Assembly: GCA_949592205.1 (NCBI GenBank)
Contig: CATIUR010000001.1
Location: forward strand, 335,240,250-335,304,249
Direction: 5' to 3'
Source: Helichrysum umbraculigerum
Lineage: Eukaryota > Streptophyta > Magnoliopsida > Asterales > Asteraceae
Length of the DNA: 64,000 bases
The notes under the pieces are model-generated. The model was not told the DNA's origin, made no database searches, and saw only the letters and a program-made list of their open reading frames with translations. This document shows positions 1 to 12,000 of this stretch, one piece after another (position 1 is the stretch's first letter; every line of letters begins with the position of its first letter). The position numbers were made by a program, and so were the translations under genes.

Positions 1-1411
1 ACTAGGCAAATAGTGTCTCCATGAAATGCAACAACAAAAAACAATGTTATGTTACTAGGGTGAAACAGACCCTTTTTATAAAGGGCCCTTTAGTTTTTTA
101 GAACCAAGTGGATGCAGTGATGTGGTGTAATGTACAAGTTACCAAAGCATAAAGTAGGGTGCTTTCACTGGACCATTTTTGGTGATAGGGGATGGTGGGA
201 TTAATCCAAAACAAGAAAGGTTAGATTGTAGGTGGATTCGTTTATTATTTACAGCAAGTACTCACTGTCAAAGTAAAACAAACAGATGAAAAAGTAAAAG
301 TAAAAAAGTAAAGAAAACCGTACAATCAATGGTTCTTCTCTAGGAACTTCCACTTTTTTTTACTGTCACGTTCTGCTCTTCTGATATCAAACGCATGTAC
401 AAATATTATATTTGGTAAATCTTCTTTCCATACATAGTAGGTCTGCAATGTGCAGTTGTACGTTCGGTCACTAGAGTGGTACTCTCTTTTTTCCATTTAA
501 AAAGTAACATTTACTTTTGAAAGGTTTGTATTTTTGATAGATTATTTAACAAAAGATTTAGCACCTAAATTAGTATATTCATGGTGATAGAAACTTGTTT
601 TGTTGATTGTAGATGTTGATATCCTTTTAATGCTTCTCAAGATCAGATTACATTGACCCTAAAACACTCGTAAACTTGGTTCAAAATCGGATTACTTCGG
701 AGTGTTACAGATTAATTACCCATAAACTTTTCATTATTTTGCACGTAAGCTAAAATATGCTTGATCAAAGCTCTCAATACACATTGATTATTCACAATTC
801 AGATTTGCTAGCAAACATATATACTTGTTTTGACTTGAATTTATAACGATGGGAGTCGATATAATCAACATTTGAGAAGTATGTCAGCAACATTGATCTT
901 TCCAAAATTAATATCCGAGTGTTTCTACGATTAATTACTTGATTACTACATTTTTCCGATTGTGAATTTCTAAAGTGGCAATTTCGATTCACTTATCTAA
1001 AGCGAGTCATTTTAGTTTATATGTTATGTCCTATGAGTCAAAACACGTACTCTAACAAGTAATTGTTTGTAGAATTTTAGCTAAAACTGTAAAATAGTTA
1101 AAACTTGTACAAGGTGTATCTCAGTGCTTGGAACATCTCAAATTATTTTATTTAAAAAATTAAATTGTTACACCAAAAAAATGATTAGTGTTACACCAAA
1201 AAAAAAAAAAATTTTGAAGAAAGAAAATGAAACATTGACAAATCAAACCAAGCCTTTTATAACTTACGGTTAGTACTTTTTAAGCCAACATGTTTGAACT
1301 GTATTTAAAAATAACTTTTATTAACGAGAGCTCTAAGCATTGTCAATAAGAATTTAACTTTTATGTTCTAAAAGTGGGTACATCAACATCCAAAACAACA
1401 ATAACAATGAA
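1..1411. other. AT-rich noncoding sequence upstream of the SINE
   Basis: No coding exon or recognisable element is visible on either strand. The sequence is AT-rich with short A and T runs. A 12-bp perfect palindrome AAAGGGCCCTTT lies at 80-91. It is distal upstream sequence of the GRF gene, or the 3' flank of a gene outside the window. Confidence 0.5.
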
Positions 1412-1422
1412 AATAATCGTAA

Positions 1423-1653
1423 CCATTGTGGCTTTAGCCCAGCGGTATCATTTCCCCAGCGCAAACGTCTTCGTGAGTCGTGAAAGGGAGGGCTTTTGTA
1501 AAACAGGTTAGGGGTTCAATCCCTACTCCCCGCGATTTCACAGGAAACAACTGAACATTGCTTGAGGTGTGATCCTTGGGGAAGGGTCGCATCGAATCCA
1601 AAGGATCCCGGGTTAGGATTGCCCGTCGAAAACAACCTTTTGTGAACAATGAC
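1423..1653 (+). mobile_element. tRNA-derived SINE with 11-bp target duplication
   Basis: The 231-bp insert starts with a region that reads like the 5' half of a tRNA. A box-A-like stretch TAGCCCAGCGG is near 1436 and a box-B-like stretch GGTTCAATCCC is near 1512, the internal RNA polymerase III promoter of tRNA-derived SINEs. The rest is an unrelated body. It is bracketed by a perfect direct repeat AATAATCGTAA at 1412-1422 and 1654-1664, as expected from L1-type target-primed insertion. The spacing between the two boxes is longer than in a working tRNA, and there is no clean poly(A) tail. The family name is not known to me. Confidence 0.72.
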
Positions 1654-1664
1654 AATAATCGTAA

Positions 1665-2158
1665 AATAAAAACTGTTTATGCATAAAATAAATCATTTCC
1701 CTTCAAAAATTTCCTATACTCTAGACTCTAGAGCTTCATACAAGCTTACATTGATTTAAATAACGATATCAATTTTGTTTTTATATTATCAAAAGTATAA
1801 TATACTGAAACAAATCATATACTCCGTATATTTTAAGTTATTGAATCCCATTTGGTAACTTCTTGTATGTAAATTAATATTATATGTGGTCAAATTATTA
1901 TGGTTTTCTGTATGATGTTTGTCAGGGACAAGTGCTGCCATAAAGGCAGTTGCAGGATAGTATCAACACAGGTTCTGCAGTCACTCATAATATAATATAC
2001 ACATACACTGCACACACCAGATCTCTCTATCACACACACACACACACCTTCAATTCTCTTGCATAAATAATAATCTGAAACACACAAAACATTTGTATTT
2101 GTATAATCTAATTTACCAAGTTTTCCCATCATTTTTTTTGTTCTGTTTTTGATCTGAA
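1665..2158 (+). promoter_or_regulatory. Proximal promoter and 5' leader of the GRF gene
   Basis: An AT-rich stretch containing TATAATATAC lies at about 1990-2000. It is followed by a (CA)n tract at 2029-2048 and a pyrimidine-rich leader running to the start codon at 2159. The TATA-like position is inferred from spacing and composition only. No transcription start can be read from the sequence. Confidence 0.4.
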
Positions 2159-4678
2159 ATGGAACTGATGAACACATTAAGAAATGATAATTCCAAGTTC
2201 CCATTCACTTCAAGTCAATGGCAAGAGTTGGAACATCAAGCACTTGTTTACAAATACATGATTTCTGGTATGCCTATTCCTCCTGATCTCTTATTTTCCA
2301 TTAAAACAAGCTTGGATTCTTCTACAAAACTCATCATGCACCACCACTCTCCTCATCAATCTAGTAAGTCCTTGTGTGTTCATTTATCTATTTATCTTGT
2401 TTTTTAGCCAGATAAACTTTGTCATTTTTTTTTTTTTTTGCTTACCTGCTTAATTTAAAATGAAACAAACCAGTTCCAATAAGCAGTGTGATATTTTGTT
2501 ATGGTGGTGATATTTACACCATCATTTTCTATAATCTATAACTACATTAAAACAATGCATTATTTATGTATAAAGTACATCTTCTTAACACACAGGTTTG
2601 AGGTATTTATAAAAAAAGGTGATACCCTTTGCTGATTTCAAACTGATTAGTCAAAGTGGACTCAAATTTACAACTATACCCTCTATAAACTATAACTTGT
2701 GTTCAATAAGCCTATTAAATAAGCACAAACATCACAATAAAGAAATTTTTTAGAAGAAAAAAAATTACTTATGAATATGTTATGATTTGCAGTTGGATGG
2801 AATTGTTTTCAAATGGGATTTGGGAGGAAAATAGATCCAGAGCCAGGAAGGTGCAGAAGAACAGATGGAAAAAAATGGAGATGCTCAAAAGAAGCTTATC
2901 CTGATTCAAAATACTGTGAAAGGCACATGCACAGAGGCAGAAATCGTTCAAGAAAGCCTGTGGAAGTAACACCACCACCACCATTATCAATGTCTACCAA
3001 ATCCCTAAATTACCCTTCATCAACTTCTCATTCACCTTTTGTTTCTTCTCATCATCATCAACAACTATCATCATCATCATCATCATCATCTAGGTGTCAT
3101 GCTAATGTTTTGTCATCTCAAGATGGCTTTTTGTTGGAATCTAGCCCCTATTCACATTCAGAAAAACATCACAGGTTTGTTTTTGTTGTTCGTGTCAAAA
3201 CTTTACATGCATTAATAATGTATTGTTGTCATGATTGTACACATGCAGAATCAGACACTCACATGCTAATGTCCAGTGGCATATAATTTACTGTAAATGA
3301 TTCTGTTTCTGTATCAAGTTTTATGCTTTTGATAACAATTTGTACTTTTTCATGCTAACTGAAACTTGCTAATTCAAGATGCAAACTTTAACCTTGAAAC
3401 TGTCATTTAGGATGGTTTTAGCCTGTCTTTTATTTGCACTTCTATGGATAAACAGAGTAGGGGTATTTTTGTCATTTTAGCAGAAGTAGTCCCCATTAAA
3501 GTATTCCTTACAACCATCTAATCAATTTTGAATGTGTTTCTCACATGTTATATTACTTCAAAGAGTAAATCATTGTTATGTCATCAATATATGTATAACA
3601 TGTGTTGGAGGTTTTAAAGCATTATATGCACATCTCAAGCATAAGTTAAAAGGGATAATGGCATAATGCCCTTCCTAATTGGAGTAATTTCCAAACAAAA
3701 CTTAGGCCGATACGAAACCCATAAAGTTACAACTTGAAAGTTAACGGATCTTACGATTTATATTTAGACTGAAATACAACTTCAGTTGCAACTTAAGTAG
3801 TAATCGACTAATCGTCACTGTAAATATCATTCTATAAAACAAATATTTCAATGTTTGATCATTAACCTTTTTTTTTCTTTCTTTCTTGAAGACTCAGTTT
3901 TGAAAGTATTCGACTATTCATATATGAATGTGTGGAGAATGGAACTAGTCATTGTTTTTATCTGTGTGCAGATTAAAATGCATATCCACCATTAATATGG
4001 TCTATATGCATACTTTTTCCTAAGATATACTTGATATGTAATTACTGTCTGCATTGCGTGGAATTATATGCTTTGTCATGCATAGCATGGTGCTTATGAG
4101 TTTAAAATTCAAAGCTGAAATTTCCAAAAATTTGATAGCTACAGGATGAAAGAGGATGTAGATGAACATCCATTTTTTTCAGAAAGTCACCGTGGTGATC
4201 CTTGGCACTTGGAACCACTAGCTATGAATAACTCTTCTTCTTCACTTGCACAATCCAAGCAGCAGACTTTCACAGATTATCGAAATGACTACTCATATCT
4301 GCAGCTTCAAAACACCCCAAGACAACAACAAAAGCAGGATCAGGGACGTTATGATCAGTTGGGTTTGAAGATAGATATAAAAGATGAACCCCAGAAGAAA
4401 GTAATGCACCATTTCTTTGATGAATCGCCACACAATGACAATGATGATCGTAACAAAGATCAAGATTCTTCAAAAACTCAACTCTCAATCTCCATCCCCA
4501 GTTACGCTCATGATTTTTTCTTGAGCCATAACGGTAATTTTACCCTTTAAGTATTTCTTCGTTATGTTATATGTCAAGAATGGCGCACATGTTCCTTTTA
4601 CCTTTATTTTGTTTTGTTTGTGCGTATTCAGGTTGATTAATTTCTCAATTACTTCTTTCAATTGTTGCAGATAAATGA
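2159..4678 (+). CDS. GRF: Growth-regulating factor (QLQ-WRC transcription factor)
   Basis: A plant-specific transcription factor that acts with GIF co-activators in the nucleus to promote cell proliferation in leaves and meristems. Exons are 2159-2363, 2793-3174, 4145-4533 and 4671-4678, all with GT-AG borders and matching phases, giving about 327 residues. The QLQ domain (residues 14-50; Q20, L24, Q27) binds GIF proteins. The WRC domain (about 69-125) has the C3H zinc ligands C89, C99, C110 and H113 with spacing C-x9-C-x10-C-x2-H and a basic nuclear-localisation stretch. The C-terminal half has an FFD-type motif (HHFFDE), a TQL motif and Ser and His runs. If the last intron is not removed, the frame stops at 4550 and ends FTL. 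The spliced form ends HNDK, which resembles other GRF C-termini and uses a good polypyrimidine acceptor. The short N-terminus before QLQ suggests the GRF5/6 group. Confidence 0.93.
2945..2965 (+). promoter_or_regulatory. miR396 target site in the WRC exon
   Basis: The 21-nt stretch that begins CGTTCAAGAAAG and ends CCTGTGGAA codes for the end of the WRC domain. It matches the conserved miR396 complementary site of plant GRF genes, including the extra C that makes the usual one-base bulge. Post-transcriptional repression by miR396 is established for this family; here it is inferred from the site. Confidence 0.9.
3175..4144 (+). other. Intron 2 of the GRF gene
   Basis: A 970-bp intron with a GTTTGT donor after CACAG and a TACAG acceptor before the third exon. 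It is AT-rich, and I see no other element in it. Read-through into this intron would stop at 3284-3286. Confidence 0.8.
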
Positions 4679-5283
4679 ATTTTCTGATTATGGGTATAGA
4701 TGAAGGTAGTGGATCTGTGTACGTTAGTTACCTTCAAATAGTTGATTGAGGTGATGATAATTGTCGCATTTTGCCTTTTTGTGTAATTGTGGCAGGATGC
4801 TAATGCTAATGGTATTGTATGTTTTATTAGGATCGTACGTCTCTCTTTGGTTAATCATGTGCAACATATATGATTCGGGTTTTCATGACTTGTTAATAGA
4901 GAGTAATGCTTATGCACATAACACTGGGGTCTACTTATATTGATTCCTCAATAAGAACTAACGGATCCTTCATCCTTTTAACATAATACAAAATGAAAAA
5001 TAGAAAATAGATTCCGCCCGTTCGTAAAGAGAAAAAATTAGATGACGGCTAACCAATTCATCCACAAAAATAATAAAAACTCGCAAACTGAGATTCTGGG
5101 ATATGTTAAAACAAAAATATTACACACAATTTGCAAAAGTAAACACAGAAATTTTTTTTTTTTTTGCTATTTATTGAGATTATACACAAGCGTGAAAGTT
5201 CGCATATTCTTCTCAAAAGCCCAGACGACGTTCATTGCAAAATGATTCAAAGGCAAGTCAATATCTATTATGTGATCTCTTAC
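4679..5283. other. Tail-to-tail 3' flanks of the GRF and VPS2 genes
   Basis: A noncoding stretch between two convergent genes. It should contain the 3' UTR and polyadenylation signals of both. No exon or mobile element is evident. Confidence 0.6.
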
Positions 5284-7427
5284 TTACATCTTTCGTAAAT
5301 TATCTAACCTTGCTTGTAAATCACTGTCTATCCCACCATCATCAGTTGCAGATGCTTCAGCTTGTGGCACCTTGTTCTTTGCAGCAGGGGTGGAGACTGC
5401 CCCTGATGGTGCATTCAACAGCTGCAAGTACAAAACGTTTCCATAAATACCCATTCACCATCAGAAAATTGCAATATGTGACCAAACACATGGTTAAAAA
5501 CAAGTTTTTACAATTAACAGAAGTATATGAATATCCTTTATGAAATATTATGACCAAATCGTATGATCAGTAGTCATTTTTTTATTTTTAAAAACATTGA
5601 CGAAACCGTTAAAACAGTAATTTTAACTTCCATTGAACCAAAAGAAAATGAATATGGGAAATTAAAGAGTACCTCTTGATTGATGTTAATTCCAATCTCA
5701 TCAAGAACCTGGCTCACTAGCTCTTCTGTTTCATCCTCTTCTTCATCTCCTTCCAAAGCATCATCGATTGCATCACCCATAACCTCGCTTACCATTTCCA
5801 TCTTCTCATTTTGTCTCTCGAATTCTTGCATTATTTTCTGTAAAGATGGCAAGTTCATCTGCCTATTCATCTGCCCCATAGCCTTTGTAACACCTTTCAT
5901 CGCCTCACCCATTGCTTGCGTTGATTTCATTGTCTAAAATATATATTAGAAGATTCATGTCAAATCAGACACAAATAAAAGTAGATACAGAGAGATATGA
6001 CTAGATCTGTGCATTAATTAAAAATAATAATAATAATAATAATAAAAATGTACCTGGATTCTAAGCGAAACACCTTGGAGTTGGGATTTAAGCTTGTAAA
6101 ATTTTTCGATCTGATGCCTCGTTCTAATAAGATCTTTTGCCATAACCTTAACAGCTCCCTGAATCAAATGTTAATGTTGCATACAGTCAGAATAACATAA
6201 CATGTAACTAAAAAAGAGCCTAAGTTTACATCAAATCATCCAACGGTCATATCATAACTAACAAGTACACATGAATTAGTATTCTAATCTAACTGATTTT
6301 ATTTCGTCTTATGAAACACCTTCACCACATATTCACACAATAACGACATAATATTGGGTAAGAGATTCAAGTTGGAAGCATAAGACATGACATTCAAATT
6401 GCCCAAACTAAATAAATCAGTCTCATAGATATTTAAATGGGTACAAGAACTCTTTTGGTAAATATTGTTCCTAAATCCAATCGCGTAAGACTCCATCATA
6501 TTTTTTGCTCGATACAAAGTCTAATGCTAATATTCCAGTTAGGAAAACTTGCACATTAGGATGAAGGAATACCACAAGGGAACCCAATGAACTCTGGCTT
6601 ATGGATATATACCTCTTGAGCATAACTTTACCAACTTTACTGGTATCGTTCTCACACTACAATGTTTTTTTATGCAAGAAAACTGTGGAGGAATGTATGG
6701 GAGAAATAGCAGAAACACATATGACTTGGTTAAAAGCATACACGTAACGAACATCTAGAAAAAAGATGGATTACCATTTGGCCCTGTTTGGCGTTTTTCT
6801 TAATCTCTGCGATCAATTTCTTCTCTTGAGTCTGCAAACCCTGCCTCTCCCTTTCTATTTCTCTAATCGATTTATCAAGCATTCTCTTGTTTTCCCTCAA
6901 CAGCTCTGCATTCATTCAAATATATACACATTACTACAAAAGTTGCTACCTTTAACGAACAAAAACTCGCATTCTACTTAACAAATAAATTAAAACAATC
7001 AAATTTGACTTCCTGCAACAACCAAAAAAGGTATGGTAGTAATTTAGATTGTTAACGAATAAGAGTCAATGGGACCGGTAATTCGGTTACAAAAACATGT
7101 CTTTCAAGATATTGATCAATTGCACAATCATTAATCTACTTAACTATACAATCACTAACACTTAAAATTCATCTAGCAAAAATATACTCGAAAAGTTTAT
7201 ATGAATATATGATCATGATCAAACCCCATAAAAGCAAACTATACAATCAGTAACACTTTAACAAAATCAACCTCAGTAGTTATCAATTATACCCAATTGC
7301 CAGTTTATAAAGTAATCAATTTAAGCCAACAAATAAGATCAAGAATTATTATATATATACATGGATATATATATAAAAAAAAATAGTAACCTGCTGGTGT
7401 TTTTTTCTTCCAAAACAGGAAACTCAT
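5284..7427 (-). CDS. VPS2.1: VPS2.1 / CHMP2-type ESCRT-III subunit
   Basis: A core ESCRT-III protein that polymerises on endosomal membranes to bud intraluminal vesicles of multivesicular bodies. Five exons in transcript order are 7427-7391, 6905-6775, 6158-6054, 5933-5673 and 5421-5284, with exact GT-AG borders and phases. They give 223 residues, close to the usual plant length of about 225. The protein starts MSFLFWKKKTPAELLRENKR. A long basic helical hairpin follows (about 10-110), then the conserved MNLPSLQKIMQEFERQNEKM segment, then an acidic region (EGDEEEDETEE). It ends in a MIT-interacting motif, LQARLDNLRKM, which recruits the VPS4/SKD1 ATPase. The start codon is fixed by the conserved N-terminus in a 37-nt first coding exon. 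A (TAA)n tract lies in intron 3 near 6024-6045. The gene converges on GRF. Confidence 0.95.
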
Positions 7428-8008
7428 TGTGATCAAAAAACCTGAAAAAGCTCGATAAACCTTAAAGTTGTTCTTCGCAAAGTCTTTTGGGTTTGTAAGG
7501 ATTTTTAGATCGATGTTTTTGTAATTCGTAGGTAGTTTAGTGGTTGAGATGATGATTCTGATCAACGGCGGTGGATAAAACCAAATAATAATAATATGTA
7601 ATTATTTATTATTTATCAGTTTATATTTCTATATTTAAATTTAATTACGTCATCTGTTAATTGGGCTTTCTTACTTGAGGCCATTGGGCTTATATATTAT
7701 CTATCCGATCCAATTTCATATTTGATAATTCATAGTTTATCTAATTTCTTGCTAAATTTGTTTTAGTTGTTGGAAAATTTATTGTTTTAGAGTAAATGAT
7801 AACTAATATAGAATCTCGATACATACTTTGAATCGTTTGAAACATTTTCAGATTGAAATTTTTTGACTCGACAATTAGATAATTCAAAGTATCACTCTTG
7901 ATTCGACAAGAAAATCAACAGAGAGTTGGTATTACTTGTGTGTTTGTAGAGACTAAGTGATGTGATTATGATCAATATTACATCAATTGATAGTTTATTC
8001 ACTCCCAA
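7428..8008 (-). promoter_or_regulatory. 5' leader and upstream region of VPS2.1
   Basis: The sequence upstream of the VPS2.1 start codon should contain its 5' UTR and promoter. It becomes AT-rich from about 7580. I see no clear TATA box and no other gene. Confidence 0.45.
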
Positions 8009-8032
8009 ATGACTTATACATAGATACATGTC
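8009..8032 (+). repeat. Left copy of the direct repeat bracketing the PP2C fragment
   Basis: This 24-bp stretch, containing TATACATAGATACATGTC, recurs at 8344-8367 with 23 of 24 bases identical. The two copies lie just outside the two PP2C exon remnants. Confidence 0.8.
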
Positions 8033-8038
8033 ATAAAA

Positions 8039-8329
8039 GATCTTGAATGAATAAACGAAGAAACTTTATATGATCTTGAGGTTTCGGATACTGATAATGG
8101 CAGTACAAACCCGAGCTTAACCGCTTGTCAACTTAGTATCGATCATAGTACCTCAATTGAAGAGGTAAAAGAAACAATCCATGTCACAATGTATATAATG
8201 TTTGATTATCTGCAGGAAGTTCAAAGAATAAAAAATGAACATGCTGATGATCCTTGTGCAGTGATGAATGACCGTGTTAAAGGCTCGCTAAAAGTCACTC
8301 GAGCTTTTGGTGCTTGTTTTCTCAAACAG
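8039..8329 (+). pseudogene. Fragment of a POLTERGEIST-type protein phosphatase 2C gene
   Basis: Two exon remnants can be read. The first, 8039-8164, encodes DLE, then a TGA stop at 8048-8050, then INEETLYDLE and further to LSIDHSTSIEE. The second, 8216-8329, encodes EVQRIKNEHADDPCAVMNDR followed by VKGSLKVTRAFGACFLKQ. The 51-bp gap has GT and AG borders, and both exons keep phase 0. These segments match the catalytic region of clade-C PP2Cs (POL/PLL family), where the stop position is normally Arg; a CGA-to-TGA change would explain it. A conserved Gly is Cys in FGACFLKQ. Upstream and downstream exons are absent, so this is a non-functional fragment. It is bracketed by 24-bp direct repeats. 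Confidence 0.82.
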
Positions 8330-8343
8330 GTAATTCTGGTGGT

Positions 8344-8367
8344 ATGACGTATACATAGATACATGTC
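8344..8367 (+). repeat. Right copy of the direct repeat bracketing the PP2C fragment
   Basis: It pairs with 8009-8032, with a single mismatch at 8349. It begins 14 bp after the last retained PP2C codon. Confidence 0.8.
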
Positions 8368-9087
8368 GTACATGGTGGTTTCATACAGTTCTTGATAGTC
8401 AAAATACAAGAAAATGTTACAAAAGTTTATGAAGATTTGCAAGTTTTTTTTAGAATCGGCACACCAGTTGAATTATGTAATCAATCGGTGCTGATTATCT
8501 AATTACCAAACAGATTTGATCATGTTAGGAGCACCAATTGATATTGCATTCGTTTGGTGCTCTTCCTATAAAATCCTGACACTAATCTTGACTCCGCTAT
8601 TTTATGACCTGGACTTGCGTTATAAGTTCATACGAATATACACTACGTAATTCCTAACCTGTAATACAACTTTGTTTTAAATCCATTATTCGATCAAATG
8701 TAGATGACACACTTACTTTGATATCTTATATATTTACAACCATGTATACCAGATACATGATTCATAAAACTAAAAAGTAATATAATGACACTTATGTATT
8801 ATGTAATGTAAATATATATCTCAACAAGTATACGAAGAAAATGTAATAAAAATTTGGAAACTGCAGTATACCAATTAACCAACTTACCACAATACAACAT
8901 TTTTGAACTTCATCATATATCCACCATGCATAAAAAAAACCACATATATGGCTTCTACATTTACTCAATACAGTATCAAAAAGGGATCTCTTCAAATCCA
9001 AAGGATATGTGTCTTCTTTAAACTTACAAACCGCTTGTACGAAGAGCAGGGTTCAACGCTTCGTTGAAATCAACGTTTTTTTCTCAA
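8368..9087. other. 3' flank of the BRX-like gene, noncoding
   Basis: AT-rich sequence between the PP2C fragment and the stop codon of the minus-strand BRX-like gene. The part nearest 9087 is expected to be the 3' UTR. Nothing else is recognised. Confidence 0.5.
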
Positions 9088-12000
9088 TCATAAGTATTGT
9101 TTATGGATCCTTGCTCGGTTTTCTTCCCACCATAGTCTGGCATCAACCTCCCCAAATTTTTCGCGGCTGCATTCAGTTTTGACAATATTTAGTCACTACT
9201 TAAAGATTAAAAAATGAAGAGGGGCCTAATATATATACGTAATAAAGATTTAAAGCAACATCTTTTACTGCATTATTAAATAGTACAAAATGTTTTGCGT
9301 TCAAGTCTGATTGGATACCAATGTGTAAACGATATGCCTTTGTATTTTTTGAAGGAAAAAAATAGTTAAACTGATTGAAGTTATGTCCACGAACCTGAAT
9401 CTAACACGCCTAAGTTCTCTCAAGCCACTTGGAAGCGCTTTGATAGTGATGTAAACTCCTGGCTCGTCTTGTTCAACCCATTCGTTCTCAATATCACTAA
9501 CATTACTAATTGACAGCTCGCCTGAGCGATCTGCCTCTCGTGATGAGCTGGTTCTAATAGATGCATCCATGGATGACGTTTCTGTTTTAGCCCCACTAAT
9601 ACTTGATACTTTTGGAGTAGCAGTGAGACCAGAGGAGTCTCGGTTAGACCTAACCATGGTTAAGCTTTGTTGGTCAAGTGAATCGGATGATGAATATCCC
9701 ATTCCCATGGGACGGTATAACGTTCTAGGTAACCTTTCTTTACTCAAAGGAGGTGTTATTGGACTGTCCCCAATACATTCAAATTTCATGCTATTCTGTT
9801 ACACCAATAAATAAACTCATTATTAACATGGAACATATGATTTCATGATGTGACTAAGGATAAGTATTATGCACATGAACATCTGTTCTAAATCCCCACC
9901 TCATCTTCGGATCTTGGAGGCGTTGGAAGGGGAAACGCTTGTCGGTTTAGCCTCTGAACGTTGTAAAGTTCCATCACTTTGTCGTAATTTTCTTGCCACC
10001 ATTTTTGAGCTTGCCACTTATTAAACATCTCCCGACTACCAAAAAAGAACCCGAAAACATAACTCATAAGTCGCGACTCGATTAAAAAGAACTAGTCCTT
10101 TTAGCAGTCACATGTTTAGTAGTAACTCTAGCCATTTGTTGGCATAATAACAAAAAATATAATGTTATATTTGTATTCTTTTCATTTTTTTAGAGTACAA
10201 CATGGGTAAACATGAGTTGTAAAGTTCTCTGTTTGCTGACTACACTACCATAAAAGGTACCTTCACGAGTAAGGCAAAATTAGGCTTCAAGTCACTATCC
10301 TATATGGATTGAATTTAAAATCTAAAGCATAACATAGACTTGTATGTATTATATTAAAGCATAACCACAATCGCTGAGTGAGTCAGGTATACCGCACATT
10401 ATGAAATTGACAGCCGATTGTGAGCCGATTGTGAGCTGGTTGGAGTTGCCAATTATCAACCTTTTTAATAACATAGACTTGTAGTTTAGCCCATATTCTA
10501 TGTATAGCTCATGTTAATCATGTATTCCACTAAATTTGAAAATCATAAACCTAACCACTATTGTTGACCAAGAGGACAATGCTCCTTTACTTTTTCTTTT
10601 CTTTTTGCAAATATGAAAATAGATTGATTTGGATCTACAAAATCCATTATGGGATCATACTCATGTATTAATGCCTTGGTGGTTACAATTTCTCTATCTT
10701 GTGACTCTATGAGAGACAAAAATTATGGTGTTTTTAAAGCATTACACTTGGGCCAAAATTTCATATAATAAGATTTTATGAAACAACTAGTAGTAGAGAT
10801 AGATTGGTGGGAAATGATTTTAATAAAGTTATGTACAATCATTTGAGTGTGTTACAAAAGCAATAAATCCATCATTTTTATTAGAAAATAAAAAAAGCTT
10901 GTTGGTCAAAGTTATTCCAACCATGACCCATGGGAATTCAAAGACAAAACACAAATGTTAAAATGTACATGTCTCAATCTCTCTCTTAAACGTACTTACT
11001 AGCTGGTCTAATCAAACATGTATAAATAATCGTATTCAAATCATAATAAACTCAATTACTCCGTTTTAGTAATTTGTTAAAAATATTCTATAATATATGG
11101 GTGGTGATTCGTACCACCACTTTTTATCTGTACACCACTTTTTATGATTTACGGACACTATAAAACAAATTTGGTGATGTATGGATACGAAGTGTTAGTA
11201 TACAAATCACCACCGATAATATATATGAATGCTCGAACTTAATCTATATCCTAAACCAATCTATTGGACCAATTTCCTTTACAAGTCAACTCAATTAAGT
11301 TGAATTACTATTCCAGTTTAAAATTGGTGAAACATGTTATGTTTTCCATTCATTCTTGTGAAAATGTGACCATGACAAAATGACAAATTATATGAATGTT
11401 TGGGCGTGACAAAATATTGAAAAAGTTGATTTAGAGACCATTTTCCGACAAGGTAACAGGATTTTGGTAAAAAAGCATATAACCAAGAAAACAAAAAATT
11501 AAATCAAGGGCCCACTAAGGAATTGCAAATGAGTAATAAGTAACAATTTTTGGACTTTTTCACATTAAAGATTTAGAGTGCTATGGGCCTTCCTCATCAT
11601 GATGTTTGCACTAGGATTGAGACATTTTTAAGGATGTAAATCTATGTAATCCCATTTTGTTTAGGATCCCATCATAGTCAATCATAATTCAACGTTTTTG
11701 CTAATGTTTTTGTCAATTTAAGAATTTAATACTAGTATCTTATTTTATTTTCCTTTAAAGAATTAAGGGCAATGTTCTGAATAACGGCTTCCCGTTAAAA
11801 AGACTTAAAGATATCTTAGTTGTCGATGTATGTGATTAACGGCCTAAATTCGATGCAATTTAAGAACAATGCATTTTATATAAAATACATTGTCGTGAAT
11901 ATGAACCGTTAATCACAACAATCAACGGTTGAAAGTGGATGCAACTCATTTTCCTTTCACTATACAGTTGCCTTCTATTCTCACAACAACGATTAAAGTT

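Noticed and set aside
1434..1520. Possible tRNA gene
   Set aside because: Box A and box B words are present, but the spacing is too long and no cloverleaf with a paired acceptor stem forms. With the target duplication it is a SINE head.
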